A DNA stretch of 64,000 nt from Polytrichum commune (lineage: Eukaryota; Streptophyta; Polytrichopsida; Polytrichales; Polytrichaceae), in NCBI GenBank assembly GCA_950295325.1, contig OX485806.1, forward strand, positions 28,148,001 through 28,212,000, read 5' to 3'. Position numbers and translations under genes: made by a program. Positions 45,501-52,762 of the stretch are shown here, in pieces; within the stretch, counting starts at the first letter, position 1, and each line of letters opens with the position of its first letter. The notes under the pieces are model-generated. The model was not told the origin of the DNA. It made no database searches and saw nothing but the letters and a program-made list of their open reading frames with translations.

Positions 45501-48500
45501 TGCTGGATGTCCAGAGGTAAGATTTTAATCCGGGCCTCTAGTGGAGATCGAGCAAACACTGTTTTGATTAAGAATCTTTCCCGAGGAAACCGACACCACC
45601 TGTAGAGGTTAGTTTCCCTTGGGATCCTACAATTGTAAATTGGGTCCGATTTTAAACTTAATGGTTCAGTAACTGGTTGTGTTTGGTCGCTTAATTTCAC
45701 AATGAGGGAAAAAATTGCCACCGAACACTGCCACGAATCTTCAAGGCCCGGTTCCCAGGGCCACATTAATTATGACTTGTAGGTAATCACTAAGGTTATA
45801 TATGGTCATTAGCTTAGCCTAGCTGTGAATGAATTGTAGGAATAGCCCAAGACTTATTTCTCAATTCATGAACTTGACTTCTTCATTCACCAGATATGTC
45901 TTAGTTCAAGCTACAAGTAAATTTGTAATTTCTATCAATACTCAATCTTCTAGATTCTGACGACCGTAGCCTTCCCCGGCAGCGGCGCCAAAATGTAGAT
46001 AGGTTTTTAGATTGGGTTCCAATTAAGAAAACCACACAGGGAAAAAGACTTCTAGAGTGAGCTTTAGGATTGATTCAATTAAGGTTAAGGGTCACTCACA
46101 GCAGTACATGCAATTGATCAGTCACTCCCTCACAACCCACTCTCATCAGTAACATCACTCTTATAATGTGTTTTGTAATTCAGGGAGTCACAGCTCAGCC
46201 ATAGACATTTGAGTACGCCATAGTCTCAGAAACCCAAGGCAAAAACTCCTTGAGGTGAACCATAGTCTCTTCAGTAAAGTAGCCAAGTATCAAAAGGCCA
46301 CACCACAGTTAGTAAGGATATCATGTTCCCAATTGACTCCTCCTATGGTTAAGTGATGGATTTAATTAAATTAGATATAGACCACAGTAATGAATTATTT
46401 CCTTAGTCAGTTTTAGACTTAACACTATCTCAGTGGAATTGAATGCATTAAAATAAATTATTAAAATTAACAAAAGTCTAACGTGTGACAGTAACCTAGT
46501 GACCGAGGCTAGAACCGAACCGAACAGAGCCAGGACCGTAAGAGTCTAATCGCAGGACCATAGTCTACACAGCACGGCCATAGTCTAGTCACCAGTAACA
46601 GTCACAAGTAACCAGTGTCAAGTCACGTCTTATAGAGAGGGCCATAGTCTTAGTATCCAGTAACCAGTAACAAGTAGCCAGTCACTAGTAACCAAGTCAG
46701 CGTCAAGTTCTCGAAGGTGATGCTGGCCACTCCTCCTTTTATGCTTGCCTTTGAGTGCTCCCCCTAACAATATGGGTTAAAGGCGGCTTAGCTCTCCCAC
46801 GCGACTCCTCCTTCGGTCTTCACGCGCGTGCAGCTCCTTCTCTCCTCCTTACAGGAACGGCGATTCCACTTCACAGCTTCGCAGATTCCATTCACCTACC
46901 CCTTCTCAAGGTGGTGACTGTTACTAAAATTTAACACACTCCATTGCCGCAAGCAGTCAGAACTTCATCGAATCCCACTTACTCGGCACTTAATTCATAA
47001 ACAGTTTCCATTAATAAATCATTACTCTGTAGACATAATTTTGCTCCCTGCTTAGAATTACACACCAACTTTGTGCTCTCCGGTGTTTTCTTTCACTCAA
47101 TTAGCAACTTAGCCGAAGTGAGTCTGCTCTCGGGAAATTCGATTTCTAAATTGCTTCTACCCTGAATTCGTTTCGAGTAAGCTCCGCTGTTCTCTCTTTT
47201 GACTGATAAGTTTTCAACACTGAATCCTGATTCGGATAGAGAATCAGATGTCAATCATTCACGACAACTCAACTACATCCATTACCACTCTGAGGGAAAA
47301 GAGGGTTGCTCACAGAATTATGGTCTTACTCTTTAAATGACACACTCCTCTCCTCAGATAGCCAGTCACAAGTAGTTATTTAGTTTGGAATCTCTTCATC
47401 AAGATTACTGAAATTAAGGCATAGAGTTGACCTCGAAGGAATTTCACATTCCTATCTCGCGTCACACATATAAATAATCTCAAGGGATTTATGATGATCA
47501 AAATGCTTCACGCCTTCGATCTCGGACAATCACAAGACAAGGGGAAGAAGAAATCGCTCCTTTCACAGGTTTTCCAGTTCGACTTGCAGTTCTATAAGAA
47601 TTTCCGAAGAGATAACAAATTGTTTCTCCGATGTCCAGCACAACTTCACATCAGGTAGATGAAGACTAATCCAACCAATTCACATGGCCGAATACACACA
47701 TCAAGAATGAACTTCACATTCACTCTATTATGACATGACAAGTTCCCAATTCAGACTTGCATATCAATTACGGGTTTCACACTTCTTTACTCGACTTTCA
47801 ACAATGAAAATTACACAACAATTATCTTACTCCCTTCACATGAGAAAGGTAATACACTGCTTTCCCGATCCTTCACGAACCAGAAAATGACTCTTTGACT
47901 TAATTGATTCACAACAACAACACAAACAACACATCACAATTTCGATTCACTCACACACAGTTGATAAGACAGCTTCACGCTGTAATATTATATTAAGAAG
48001 AGTAAGATGTACATCACAAAGGGCTTCACACCCAAGCGAAAAGCAAAAAACGACAAAGCAAGGGAGGCTCTCTTCTCGAGAGGAACTGCTTTTCTCCTCT
48101 CCCTCTTCTCCTCTATATCCCCTAAATTAACTACCTCGTCTCTTGGAATCAGATTTCATAAGGCTCTTCGACTTGGTCACATGTCTATTGCCCTACCCAA
48201 AAGACTCTTCCTCTTGGGATCTGTTTCATATGAACTAAATGTTTCACCCTTAGCTCATTTCGGATAATTGGTCACTAATGACTTACTTTAACGTCCATTT
48301 CACATTCTGAGTGCCAATATGAATTCACATCCTATCAAAATTCTAAAATGACTATTCTGAGACCAAAAATTGTACCACAGTGGGGCATCCGGTGGAGATC
48401 GTCAACAAGGCGCACCTCTATGACTGGATGATGGAGTCCGGAGAGCCCGCTTCCGCCAGGCAGATCCTTCCCATCCTCGTGAAGTACTCACGGACGATGA

Positions 48501-49189
48501 AGGACCTCCTGGCGGAAATCCAGAGGGTGGTTCCACCAAGCGGAACACCCCGGCGGGTACTCTATCCGGGTCCGCCTGGGTCACCAACCGGAACCCTCTA
48601 TGAGGTAGTTGGTGAAGTGGCCCTGGTGCAGAATCCGCCGACATCTGCAGGACCCAGCCAGCAGGGAGGCGGCTCGCAGCCGGCTAGTTCCGGGAGGGTT
48701 CCGGAACAGGTCCGTTCTCCCCAGGTGAGGAGGAAGAGTACCGGGTCGGTCCGATCCGGGAGAGGCCAGTCCCCGATTCCGCGAAACTCGGATCGATCCC
48801 GGACTCCGGATAGGGCTAGGACGCCGATCCGGCACCAGACTTCTGATTGGGAGGCAACTCCAAGTAGGGGCAAAGCCCTTATGACCCACGCCTCGCCATC
48901 GTCCCCTCATGACTGCCAAATGGTCAGTCCCTTCCCTCCGCCACCCTCAAGGGCGGCCTCCAACAGGGATCCGCGGACGACTTCGATCTCGGGCGGACGG
49001 AATCCGGAGCAGGGCGCCGGAAGCGATCCTTCTCCGGTCCGGAGCCTCCGGATGGGGGCAATTTCCGGAACCCCAGGGACAGTTTCCGGAACACCAGGGA
49101 CCGGGACACCGCGGACCGAGAGAGCAGCGGATTCGGAGGACGAGGTTGCCCCGTCTCCGAACATGAGAAGGATGCTCACGCGGCTGTAG
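30541..49189 (+). CDS. Unknown GC-rich ORF, split by retrotransposon (30541-31715 and 48385-49189)
   Basis: The first part encodes 390 codons up to the insertion. The second part continues in the same frame after the duplicated GTGGG for about another 269 codons to a stop at 49189, about 659 residues without the insertion. An in-frame ATG at 30406 would add 45. Visible parts: an N-terminal helical domain with EFKFERGNQW, PVNWGLIIQEKVG and KPSFLSPFILHLY (about 58-205), a Pro-rich linker (about 242-280), a coiled coil (about 298-390), and after the insertion a basic Ser/Arg/Pro-rich disordered tail. Codons are rich in TCCGGA, and GC is far above the flanks. No stop or shift precedes or follows the insertion, so the damage is recent. 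It may be a retroelement gag-like or accessory protein or a plant-mobile-domain-like host gene. Family not established. Confidence 0.6.
31716..34101 (-). repeat. 3' LTR of the Ty3/gypsy element
   Basis: 2,386 bp, reading TGTGGTACAATTTTTGGTCT to CCTATCTACA on the minus strand. It is offset by exactly 14,278 bases from the 5' LTR. A candidate TATA box is TATAAG on the minus strand at about 32352-32357. Near it lies a dense degenerate AGTAACC/AGTCAC array (32300-32410) with five CCATAGTCT words over 31940-32370. An 86-codon plus-strand frame inside is present in both LTRs and has no recognised domain. Confidence 0.95.
34105..34115 (-). other. Polypurine tract
   Basis: AAAGGAGGGGG on the minus strand, three bases before the 3' LTR start. 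It primes plus-strand DNA synthesis in LTR elements. It overlaps the stop codon of ORF-c by two bases. Confidence 0.85.
34114..36723 (-). CDS. ORF-c: 869-aa accessory protein of the retrotransposon, unknown
   Basis: A single open frame in sense with gag-pol, downstream of pol, its TAA overlapping the polypurine tract. Residues about 1-210 form a helical domain (FDYKFKWGKDNKW, WKEWFDFVNTYLLF, an ICLMSAFFISCLCEG hydrophobic patch). A short Pro-rich linker PPRNALPTPPKSP follows at about 214-226, then a Gln/Glu/Leu-rich coiled coil at about 232-310. A large C-terminal region (355-830) has many aromatic residues and a CPCARRHKW cluster. The tail is acidic and then basic (KRLRVGR), a possible nuclear signal. 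I see no signal peptide or transmembrane anchor, so it is unlike the env-like ORF of Athila. Function unknown. It has stayed open, which argues for a role in the element or very recent insertion. Confidence 0.85.
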   Translation of the reverse strand: MAPIPTVLAVVLPEIPRKLQQAMAKNRSQLEQAGLWEFLLWIRDVEKEVNIAKVTQFVNTYQLKTKFAQVAGATVNFSTLSISQTLALPDHGVSMEALPDLKKAEAEEIFDYKFKWGKDNKWNFEAARSHWKEWFDFVNTYLLFRPEEHKMEQKYIVAAIRTWEGKEVRRAKVVQNRINEEIQTRKAQSPTNICLMSAFFISCLCEGNRIDVTPPRNALPTPPKSPDSPNVAELEVQLGHTRVRLRELEIQLSEKKDKLVEVQEKSAGYLQQINQLLQDKFNDHRRFEELQAQNMELKRQLEELQQKKGKGVEISRGKEPVRPMMVDRSSNTEELMVPQMALVPVKQEQSAPISIKLPLEICTRLWDVEKKVIPNFNLHQFYMFQRDLFFTMVGLELEACLTPEQFEELWDFSVKCTAENLFTEILARKHLKLLDPFQAYVVIGDVGARIYLYYADCEEQLHVRRTVGRRVEERVVDWTDYGTQMSQQFYGQNRETRAKWKRNMEELLPIMKHDEFLARVVSCNLKRTYRMVENEDFTGSHYLYNRDRSLERIERYIQAVETRKPPVFTMKGQVQFLVAPPGYVSTFSKIIVIPEGGNVADQRYLGRYEELFDNVQEQPVPTWAAIAWILQDYGLSRVEQMAADLVYKQISGPWSFEPPPAVHLHPQFCPCARRHKWAPDSTIASVEYNWPQIQGAPGFNTPAQCREAYQRFFDEHKTHKDPVCFRAAIFCAALADWCPRWNFAINVNVHNESKQEFLMLLKLQYRPSRWIRVVEAMALTHFIEGVHVSLINEFPFTRAGPFERFLKWQRKNNPQAVERDEDLQRAIMRLEAKESRQRGSGSQDYMDVDEGEETEGSMKRLRVGRDANR
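36724..38777 (-). other. 2-kb spacer between pol and ORF-c
   Basis: On the element strand it is rich in purines (the plus strand shows long CTT/TCT runs, 37330-38340). It has several CATAGTC/GACTATAG words like those in the LTR (for example AGACTATAGTCTGGAAG near 38390). No ORF with recognisable content. It probably holds the leader or promoter, or a splice acceptor, for ORF-c expression. Confidence 0.5.
38778..41474 (-). CDS. pol: reverse transcriptase, RNase H, integrase
   Basis: 868 codons from the first ATG (41384), but open back to the TGA at 41475-41477, with a conserved NIHVFAWTYKDLRGVPPEV block before that ATG. RT: RICQDFRRLN, MDGFSGYNQI and the active-site FLDD at residues 161-164 (counted from 41384). 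RNase H: IYVDAS (about 310), EREAL, HVDHDAL and an NADHLSR end. Integrase: a zinc-binding H-H-C-C region (H517/H525, CDMC near 555-558), then GIDFVG, VSDRGTHF and YHPRANGQTEK with the D, D and E catalytic residues. The C-terminus shows the usual LHWLGPYKV block and no chromodomain. No internal stop. It makes the enzymes that copy and insert the element. Expression would need readthrough of the TGA. Confidence 0.95.
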   Translation of the reverse strand, partial: YNFFKRNIHVFAWTYKDLRGVPPEVCEHKIVLEEGVAPVRQRQYRMNPKYSLLVKEEIDKLLEAGFIYKVPYSEWVSPIVVVPKKNGKLRICQDFRRLNSVTRKDYFPLPFTDTMLDAVSGHKTYSFMDGFSGYNQIQIYEPHRWYTTFTTDWGTFAYMVMPFGLCNAPATFQRVMTEAFQEYLRKFMEIFLDDFAVFGTMEQHADYLQKCFDKCMEFGISINAAKSAFLVPFGKLVGHIVSERGIATDPDKVTIIASLPIPTTVSEVKGFLGHTGYYRRFIHGYATVAMPLTELLRKTETPPVWTSACTHAFNVLKRKLVTTPILIPPNWDKDFHIYVDASNVALGSVLSQKDEKGRDHPIYYASRQLVQAEKNYSVTEREALGMIFSVQKFRHYLLGNKVVFHVDHDALKYMVNKPQLNGRIARWVLLLQEFDFTVEVRPGKSHANADHLSRLNEEVGEEPIDDSFPDAQLFFVDVIPPEYAEIINYLQTNTFPEGYTEKQKKRLAYKAGPYTIIANTLYKQGKDGVLRRCVTSSEIPHILKECHDNPAGGHFAGDVTARKILQSGYWWPTLFADCGTYTRQCDMCQRIGKPTSSPAMPLTPILALAPFEKWGIDFVGPINPPSRHSRHRYILVATDYTTKWAEAEATKTNDKVVVAKFLRENIMARFGCPKELVSDRGTHFVNDVIEELTTKYKIKHRLTTPYHPRANGQTEKTNGILCKIITKTVQGSMTDWDTKLIDALWAYRTAYKVTTKFTPFQLVYGQEAILPIELELPSLRIAVNERLGDAESLEARINMLEKLDETRSQAYLNTAAIQKWRKSYYDSKMKDKKIGPTDLVLLYDSRFQKFPGKFRLHWLGPYKVRVMHTNGSFELEDFAGNVLPTRLNGNRLKVYRSN
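41475..43784 (-). CDS. Gag nucleocapsid plus protease
   Basis: 769 codons from its first ATG, with the frame open somewhat further upstream, where it overlaps the end of the gag frame. Four Cys/His zinc knuckles sit at residues about 83-96, 106-118, 206-219 and 232-245. Three have the CX2CX4HX4C form and one the CX2CX3HX4C form. They bind genomic RNA. A long Pro/Asn/Gln-rich linker follows. The aspartic protease has VDTGSSVNLM at about 505-514 and later ILGRPWL. The frame ends EWKY-TGA and pol follows in the same frame. Four knuckles is more than the one or two usual in this superfamily. Confidence 0.9.
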   Translation of the reverse strand: MGTFPITNQNQHYITDVHPSTTFTTPIFPKPPGMTSSTHDPTIAKHEDAIMNLTKQLTELSVKVMKGAPKRPQVTNERTNVWCTNCKGHGHVANECPTPQGIRIKCTYCGGSHSVSDCWNLRPQHPVNQVDDNRSRPWQEERTGPGPNANYNPRRNFNKRPVPINFPNRPSWGRTNGPPNWDGPPYNNNMRNYNSNSNDKRKIPVCYRCQELGHYANECPNPKKSQDYVPLCGKCKTAGHPTDECPEPKKDFQPNDRDWKKGKHVRIQEDGDGGSRNVNHIQHTIYQHSSYPESKVNAVTTRSKRIVEPLPVPDDNSDDKSLGYDSPINLDTNNSNLQNPITPGSSQQGSIPTQTLPPTKVVQPVPVPTQNLQPQPVAVPHMNRTTKLPTTVTRINHPPIRIPSYSVLNSGSAHRKSSSQRTRVMELASGLQHYDIINDLDNIKPQITMRQLLAIAPHCRSKLSSSMIRKKPKTVDIHDVTLSKDPGAPAVDVIIDGVLIPGFQVDTGSSVNLMSVETLNELGITKMIPTPIILKMADHTRAKPLGELPQVSVIVAGKEYKIDFIVFRTSDAVQPIPGILGRPWLILAQAKEDWGKGTLTLGRGSEKMILPLFPTKYQGETQDDGTEFSSDGSDSETDYALSEPIHNVKSHSGPISLGMGEYYFPLEDGDSDDAILQWQKSVCNIVTTIAPKTDHPPQPLGRKQSTVRKKPEPLPPASEEDWEDAMFSSSTPIKSYVSKDVCKEMNLGTEEVPKIIKVYEKISHTEWKY
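43844..44782 (-). CDS. Gag capsid region
   Basis: Capsid-type Gag: the retrotransposon gag signature runs from PYFLGRPGADPDTHIAKFEV through EDAFAWYLRQPAFADWNALK to GLYPIELKTYV. The first ATG is at 44368 (174 codons), but the frame is open for 138 codons before it, back to a TAG at 44783-44785, with a basic Arg/Lys-rich stretch, an acidic stretch and a run of prolines just before the ATG. That extension has no ATG of its own. The frame runs off after TYVRKVV. The natural continuation (YGQAYARAKIWEECR) lies in the frame of the nucleocapsid/protease ORF, so there is a one-step frame change near 43910-43920. Confidence 0.85.
   Translation of the reverse strand, partial: SILKIYASFILEPAHAKSHAQTASVRKAANDKAREDRAIARDYRRKKAERNRGWLRSVIKLRQEQTDSEETEGDHIPVEDNTSTGILSPLKPQQLNFGSTSGESQNQPIQSSQVLLTPPPPPPSPPPPPPPPVPPPQPMAQPLPLNPNPRITNVVHIPYFLGRPGADPDTHIAKFEVTCAANSIPPAKFQEVFAASLQEDAFAWYLRQPAFADWNALKNAFLDHFRPLGFASSLKEKLRTIRMGINERVDSYYGRMQDILQRMGVHQIPDNFLMSIFIGGLYPIELKTYVRKVVRQHMGKHMLEPKFGRNAV
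44773..45318 (-). CDS. ORF-b, small ORF upstream of gag
   Basis: About 181 codons from the ATG at 45318, starting MWPWES, with a central RVNFLKLPHHLQEKIFEKIW segment and a C-terminus with CLNGRKRFTKKLG. It resembles ORF-a in its start (MWPWE) and in the RVNFLKLP..LQ.....K.W pattern, so the two probably arose by duplication. Its start lies 29 bases inside ORF-a in another frame. Its stop overlaps the upstream opening of the gag frame by about ten bases. Unknown function. Ogre-type elements also carry an ORF before gag. Confidence 0.7.
   Translation of the reverse strand: MWPWESTPLESDCSDSWLYEGPHLFAALYRFYKASFWGVGIHIGPNHPIYPKGFRVNFLKLPHHLQEKIFEKIWNQGEGFNEIIINHGHPRLRVDLRFMFLVYSQHKADNFPINKFGYGCWNGGLFTKNEARFNYGPFDPCASVNIPDFSDSPLKDANFLNFEKLCLNGRKRFTKKLGRAY
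45290..45766 (-). CDS. ORF-a, first small ORF of the retrotransposon
   Basis: 158 codons starting MWPWEPGLEDSW at 45766, the first ATG-initiated ORF after the PBS and leader. It has an ARIKILPLDIQQIIVTKVWQ segment that aligns with ORF-b's RVNFLKLPHHLQEKIFEKIW. It ends at a TGA (45290-45292) inside the start region of ORF-b. No known domain. Being first on the transcript and overlapping ORF-b, it may be translated together with it by reinitiation or frameshifting. Confidence 0.65.
   Translation of the reverse strand: MWPWEPGLEDSWQCSVAIFSLIVKLSDQTQPVTEPLSLKSDPIYNCRIPRETNLYRWCRFPRERFLIKTVFARSPLEARIKILPLDIQQIIVTKVWQNRTVCTSDIEIRDFSNFFEKDYMLSQYLENVLLTPQGNELIEEANKALKRIENVAMGIYTT
45973..45990 (-). 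other. Primer-binding site, tRNA-Asp
   Basis: TGGCGCCGCTGCCGGGGA on the minus strand, three bases after the 5' LTR. It pairs with the 3' end of plant tRNA-Asp with a single mismatch (that tRNA end, from known sequence, is TCCCCGGCAACGGCGCCA). Confidence 0.88.
45994..48379 (-). repeat. 5' LTR of the Ty3/gypsy element
   Basis: 2,386 bp, same length as the 3' LTR and no mismatch in the lines compared, which dates the insertion as very recent. TG...CA ends, followed on the outside by the GTGGG duplication at 48380-48384. It contains the same candidate TATA box and motif arrays as the other copy. Confidence 0.95.
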
Positions 49190-50645
49190 AAAGCATCGCC
49201 GGGAGGGGGCTCATCCGCCGTCAGCGGGTTAGGCAGTCACTCAAAGGAGGGATCGGCTCCGAAGAAGCACCGCTCTTCTTAGTTGAGGAGAATAGCTAGT
49301 TTAGTTAGGCAGAGTAGAGTAAGGCAGGTAGGACTTAGGAGTTTTTGAAGATGAGTAATAAAATTTTCCCTTGGGAGTGTCAACAGAAAACCCGGATCTT
49401 GATCCGGGAAATCCGGGAGACCGGGTGTAGTTAGGGTTTTCCTTAGCGGCGGCCGCTTGGGCCGCCGCCTTCAGTTTAGGGGTTTTGAGCCTCTACTTAA
49501 GGCTGAATAAGGAGCTTGAGAAGGGTTCCTTCTCCATTGTTGTATTGTGATTACTCCTACTCCGAATAAATGCCTTTGCTTCTCACTCCTTGACTTCTCT
49601 TGATTGATGTTTGTGTGAATGATCCGGAGATTGTTAGCGGAGGAGAGAGAGAGAGAGCATGAGGGATAGGAGTTCCGGATAGGACATGAGAGAAGAGACC
49701 CGGATCAGATCCGGTTATTGCCTTGTAGATCCTCTCTGAGTGTAGTGGGAGGGAAACCTCACTAATCCGGTGGGTTGGGTAACATCTAGGTGGGATAGCC
49801 GCTGGGAAGATTGGGTGAGATCCGGAAGGGATCCGGACTTACGCCAATCTAATCTTCTGAAGAGGTCCCACCGCCCTTAGACGGACCTATCCGGATGGTA
49901 GTACGGATCGCCCAGTTAGCTCAGATTGAGTAGAATCCAAGGTAGAGGTAGCCGGACAGATCCGTCGAAAGGAGAAGGGAAGGTCCGGATCAGTAAGGAT
50001 TCCGGGTTGGAGGCCACCTCCGGAGTGAAGTAGGAAGAGATCCTCATTGTTCCGGATGACCGGGTAACATCCCAGTGAGACAGTCGTGGGAGATTAGGCA
50101 AAAGTCCGGAAGGGATCCGGACTTTACTGACCTTCCAAATAGGTAGCCTCACTGGTGGACGGGACAATCCGGAAAGTGGTACGGGTCACCCACTCATCCC
50201 GTCGAGTCAGATCTCCGGTCGGAATCCGGACTTCTCTGGTCACTATGGTCCCAAGAAACAATCCGGATCTCTCTGTGTGACCTGCCAAGAGGGATCTGAT
50301 CAATCCGGATTGGTTGTGAGGGAGTTTCCGGATTCCAATCTTATGAAGGACGTCCTCACCGGAAGAAACCACCTATTCTAGAGGGTAGATGTAAAAGGGG
50401 GAGGTAAGTATTATAATAAGGACCTAGAAATACCATCCGGAAAGGCACACTCCGGAAAAAGACTAAGAATGCCCCCAAAGACCAAAAATCTGGAAATTAG
50501 GGTTTCCAGAAATTTGGCTTAGGAAGAGGAAATAGGCAGGTACGGAGAGTTCTAGACCTCCTACACTTCACAAAATCCCTGGACGATACTAGGGTCATCC
50601 GGACAGACCGGATTAGGCACTTAAAACCGCCAATCCGGATATGTT
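49190..50645. repeat. CCGGA-rich tract with 285-bp imperfect duplication
   Basis: From about 49390 to 50640 the pentamer CCGGA occurs about 24 times, mostly as TCCGGAT or TCCGGAA. Two related modules start with GGGTAACAT at 49777 and 50062 and both run to TCCGGAAGGGATCCGGACTT. An AATAAA-type signal with a CTACTTAAGGC block (49490-49570) suggests the 3' end of a transcription unit, perhaps the 3' UTR of the split ORF or part of an LTR. I could not find a matching copy upstream of 30541. Confidence 0.55.
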
Positions 50646-52762
50646 GGTGTTCGCGTGTTCCCACAAGAACGTGTAATTAACATTATGGGCGTACATGATT
50701 ATTCCACCAAGCAATTGTTGTAACAATATTTGGCAACGTTGTGAGAACAATGATACTAAAAGGGGTTCAAGAAGAGCAAACGGTGCTCAATGGCACAGGC
50801 CATGCTAGTATTATTATGTATTTTGAAGGCCCCCATATGCGGATATGATTGTGATGCATAACGTTGGATTTAGATTAAGTGTTGATTTTGGGTGTGTGTA
50901 CCTTTTTGTGCTTAGTGATAGGTGTTGGGCGCAAGTACAGTCAGGTACACAACTCTATTACCCTGCATAAGTTTAAGTGAAAGTGATTCAAAACTAAAAC
51001 TTGACTTTCGAATCTTGTGAAAGAAAAACAAATCATAAACATTTGGAAAACACATTGATCTATAAAGCCAAGCAATGTATGTTGACCCAAAAACATAAAT
51101 TCAAGAAAAGTCTGCATATTTTTCGAGACGGTGCAAGTAGTGTACAAGTAAATATAATGAACACATAATTGTCTAAAATTTGTTTAAAATGTGATAAAAC
51201 TACATTAAATTGATGTTTTTTCCTACAAATTTTTGTAATGGTGTCTTCAAGTTTATAATGAAATCAAGGAGTATGAAAAATAGAATCCGACTTTAAAATA
51301 TCTAAGGTCATGAAATCTGCATCCAAAATCAAATTTAGCCACTACCTTTTGAGCAGTACCTTTAATGATAAGTTTTGAAGATCTCATCTTCGTATTTTAT
51401 ATTTGTGTATCTAACACAATAGTAGAGGGCGCCATGGGGGGAAAAACCACCCAAATTAAACAATACATTGCTACTACTTTTAGGCGTTTGACCAGAAAAA
51501 ATTATGGTTTTAATATACATAAGCACTTTGCCATATACTTGACCGTCCTTGATCCATGTTTGGGTAAGAACAATGACCACAGAAAGCCCACGTACCTTGT
51601 AGTGGTGTGCCTCAATTCACGAACAATAATCTATAGTAATAGGACCCTAATGGAAACCCACACTAAGGTGTGTGGGCCTTATGTGGTCACACTTCTTGAT
51701 GATATTTGAGTGATATATGGCAAGGCTTTTAAGCAAGAACAAACACCCAAAACTTGGTGTGTGTGTTCTAGTGAAATTGACTATTGAAGTCCCAAGGTAG
51801 TTTCCACAAACCATATTCCTTAATTCTTGTGATATGTAATTGTTTTTGGATGATGTAATCCAAAGCTAATTTAACCTCTAACTACCTAAGATACCATTTT
51901 AGTTCTCTTCCTCTTCACAAGCCGATTGGGGGTTTCAAGGAACTAGGACCTAAGCATGTTTGGATTTGTGCATGAATTTTGGACAATTCCAACCACCAAT
52001 ACAATGTGCACTAGAGCACAAAACTACACAAATACAGTGATTTGCGAACATGGAATATAAACATTTGAAGATTTGGTTGTTGTTTTTGTTGTTGTCATTT
52101 GATATATTTGTCCTGACCCATGCATATCCCTTATTATTTTTAGACATTTGGTTTGTCCAAATATACTTCAATGTAAGATAAGGGTAGCACTCGAGCCTTC
52201 ACATTTCATATTTGGGCAGGTCTAGGACAAGTGATGATTATTTTTGTTATGTAGCACAATAAACTTTGTTTTCCTGAAATCCAACTTTAAAAGTTTGAAC
52301 TAGACTACCATGTATCCTTGTTATGTAGAATTAAAGTCAATCATACGACATTTTCTCAGTCAATTGGACATATGAACATGGCCTCCGTCTAGGGGGCAAC
52401 TAGAAAAAAAAAACTTGGGATTTCTTCATTTTGGCAACTTTTTGACCATTTTGGCAACTTTTTCATAAGGTGATTGCCCTTAAACCACTAGGATGATATA
52501 TACGACCTATTTATGGTATGTCTATATTTTATTTGTTACTCTTTTACTATTTATGGAAGTTAGTTTTATGGAGGAATGCACTTTTTTTTTTGACAATTTC
52601 TTTCCCAACACATGAAATGTTACACATTTTTAAAGTGAAAAGTGCTTCTAAACCTATCGTCAACATGCAGGTCCCGATGTCCAATATATTTCACACCAAA
52701 TTTTGCTCATGCTAAAACTATAATAAACCGCCACAGTAAGTATGGATGAATCCATAACTAAG
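50646..52762. other. Intergenic DNA, nothing recognised
   Basis: AT-rich and abruptly different in composition from the CCGGA tract. No gene, RNA or element end seen. Confidence 0.5.

Larger units (their letters stand above)
31716..48379 (-). mobile_element. 16,664-bp Ty3/gypsy LTR retrotransposon, very young
   Basis: The minus-strand order is 5' LTR, PBS, ORF-a, ORF-b, gag, nucleocapsid/protease, RT-RNase H-integrase, a 2-kb spacer, ORF-c, polypurine tract, 3' LTR. The LTRs are both 2,386 bp, end TG...CA and show no difference in the many lines I compared. The target duplication is GTGGG (31711-31715 and 48380-48384). The domain order RT-RNase H-INT shows Ty3/gypsy. The tRNA-Asp PBS, the lack of a chromodomain at the integrase end, and extra ORFs before gag and after pol recall the Athila/Tat (including Ogre) group, but the extra ORFs do not look like known envelope genes. 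Confidence 0.95.

Noticed and set aside
49386-50645. Possible LTR of a second, non-autonomous element around the split ORF
   Set aside because: It has LTR-like features (TG start, polyadenylation-like signal), but I found no matching repeat upstream of 30541 and no target duplication.
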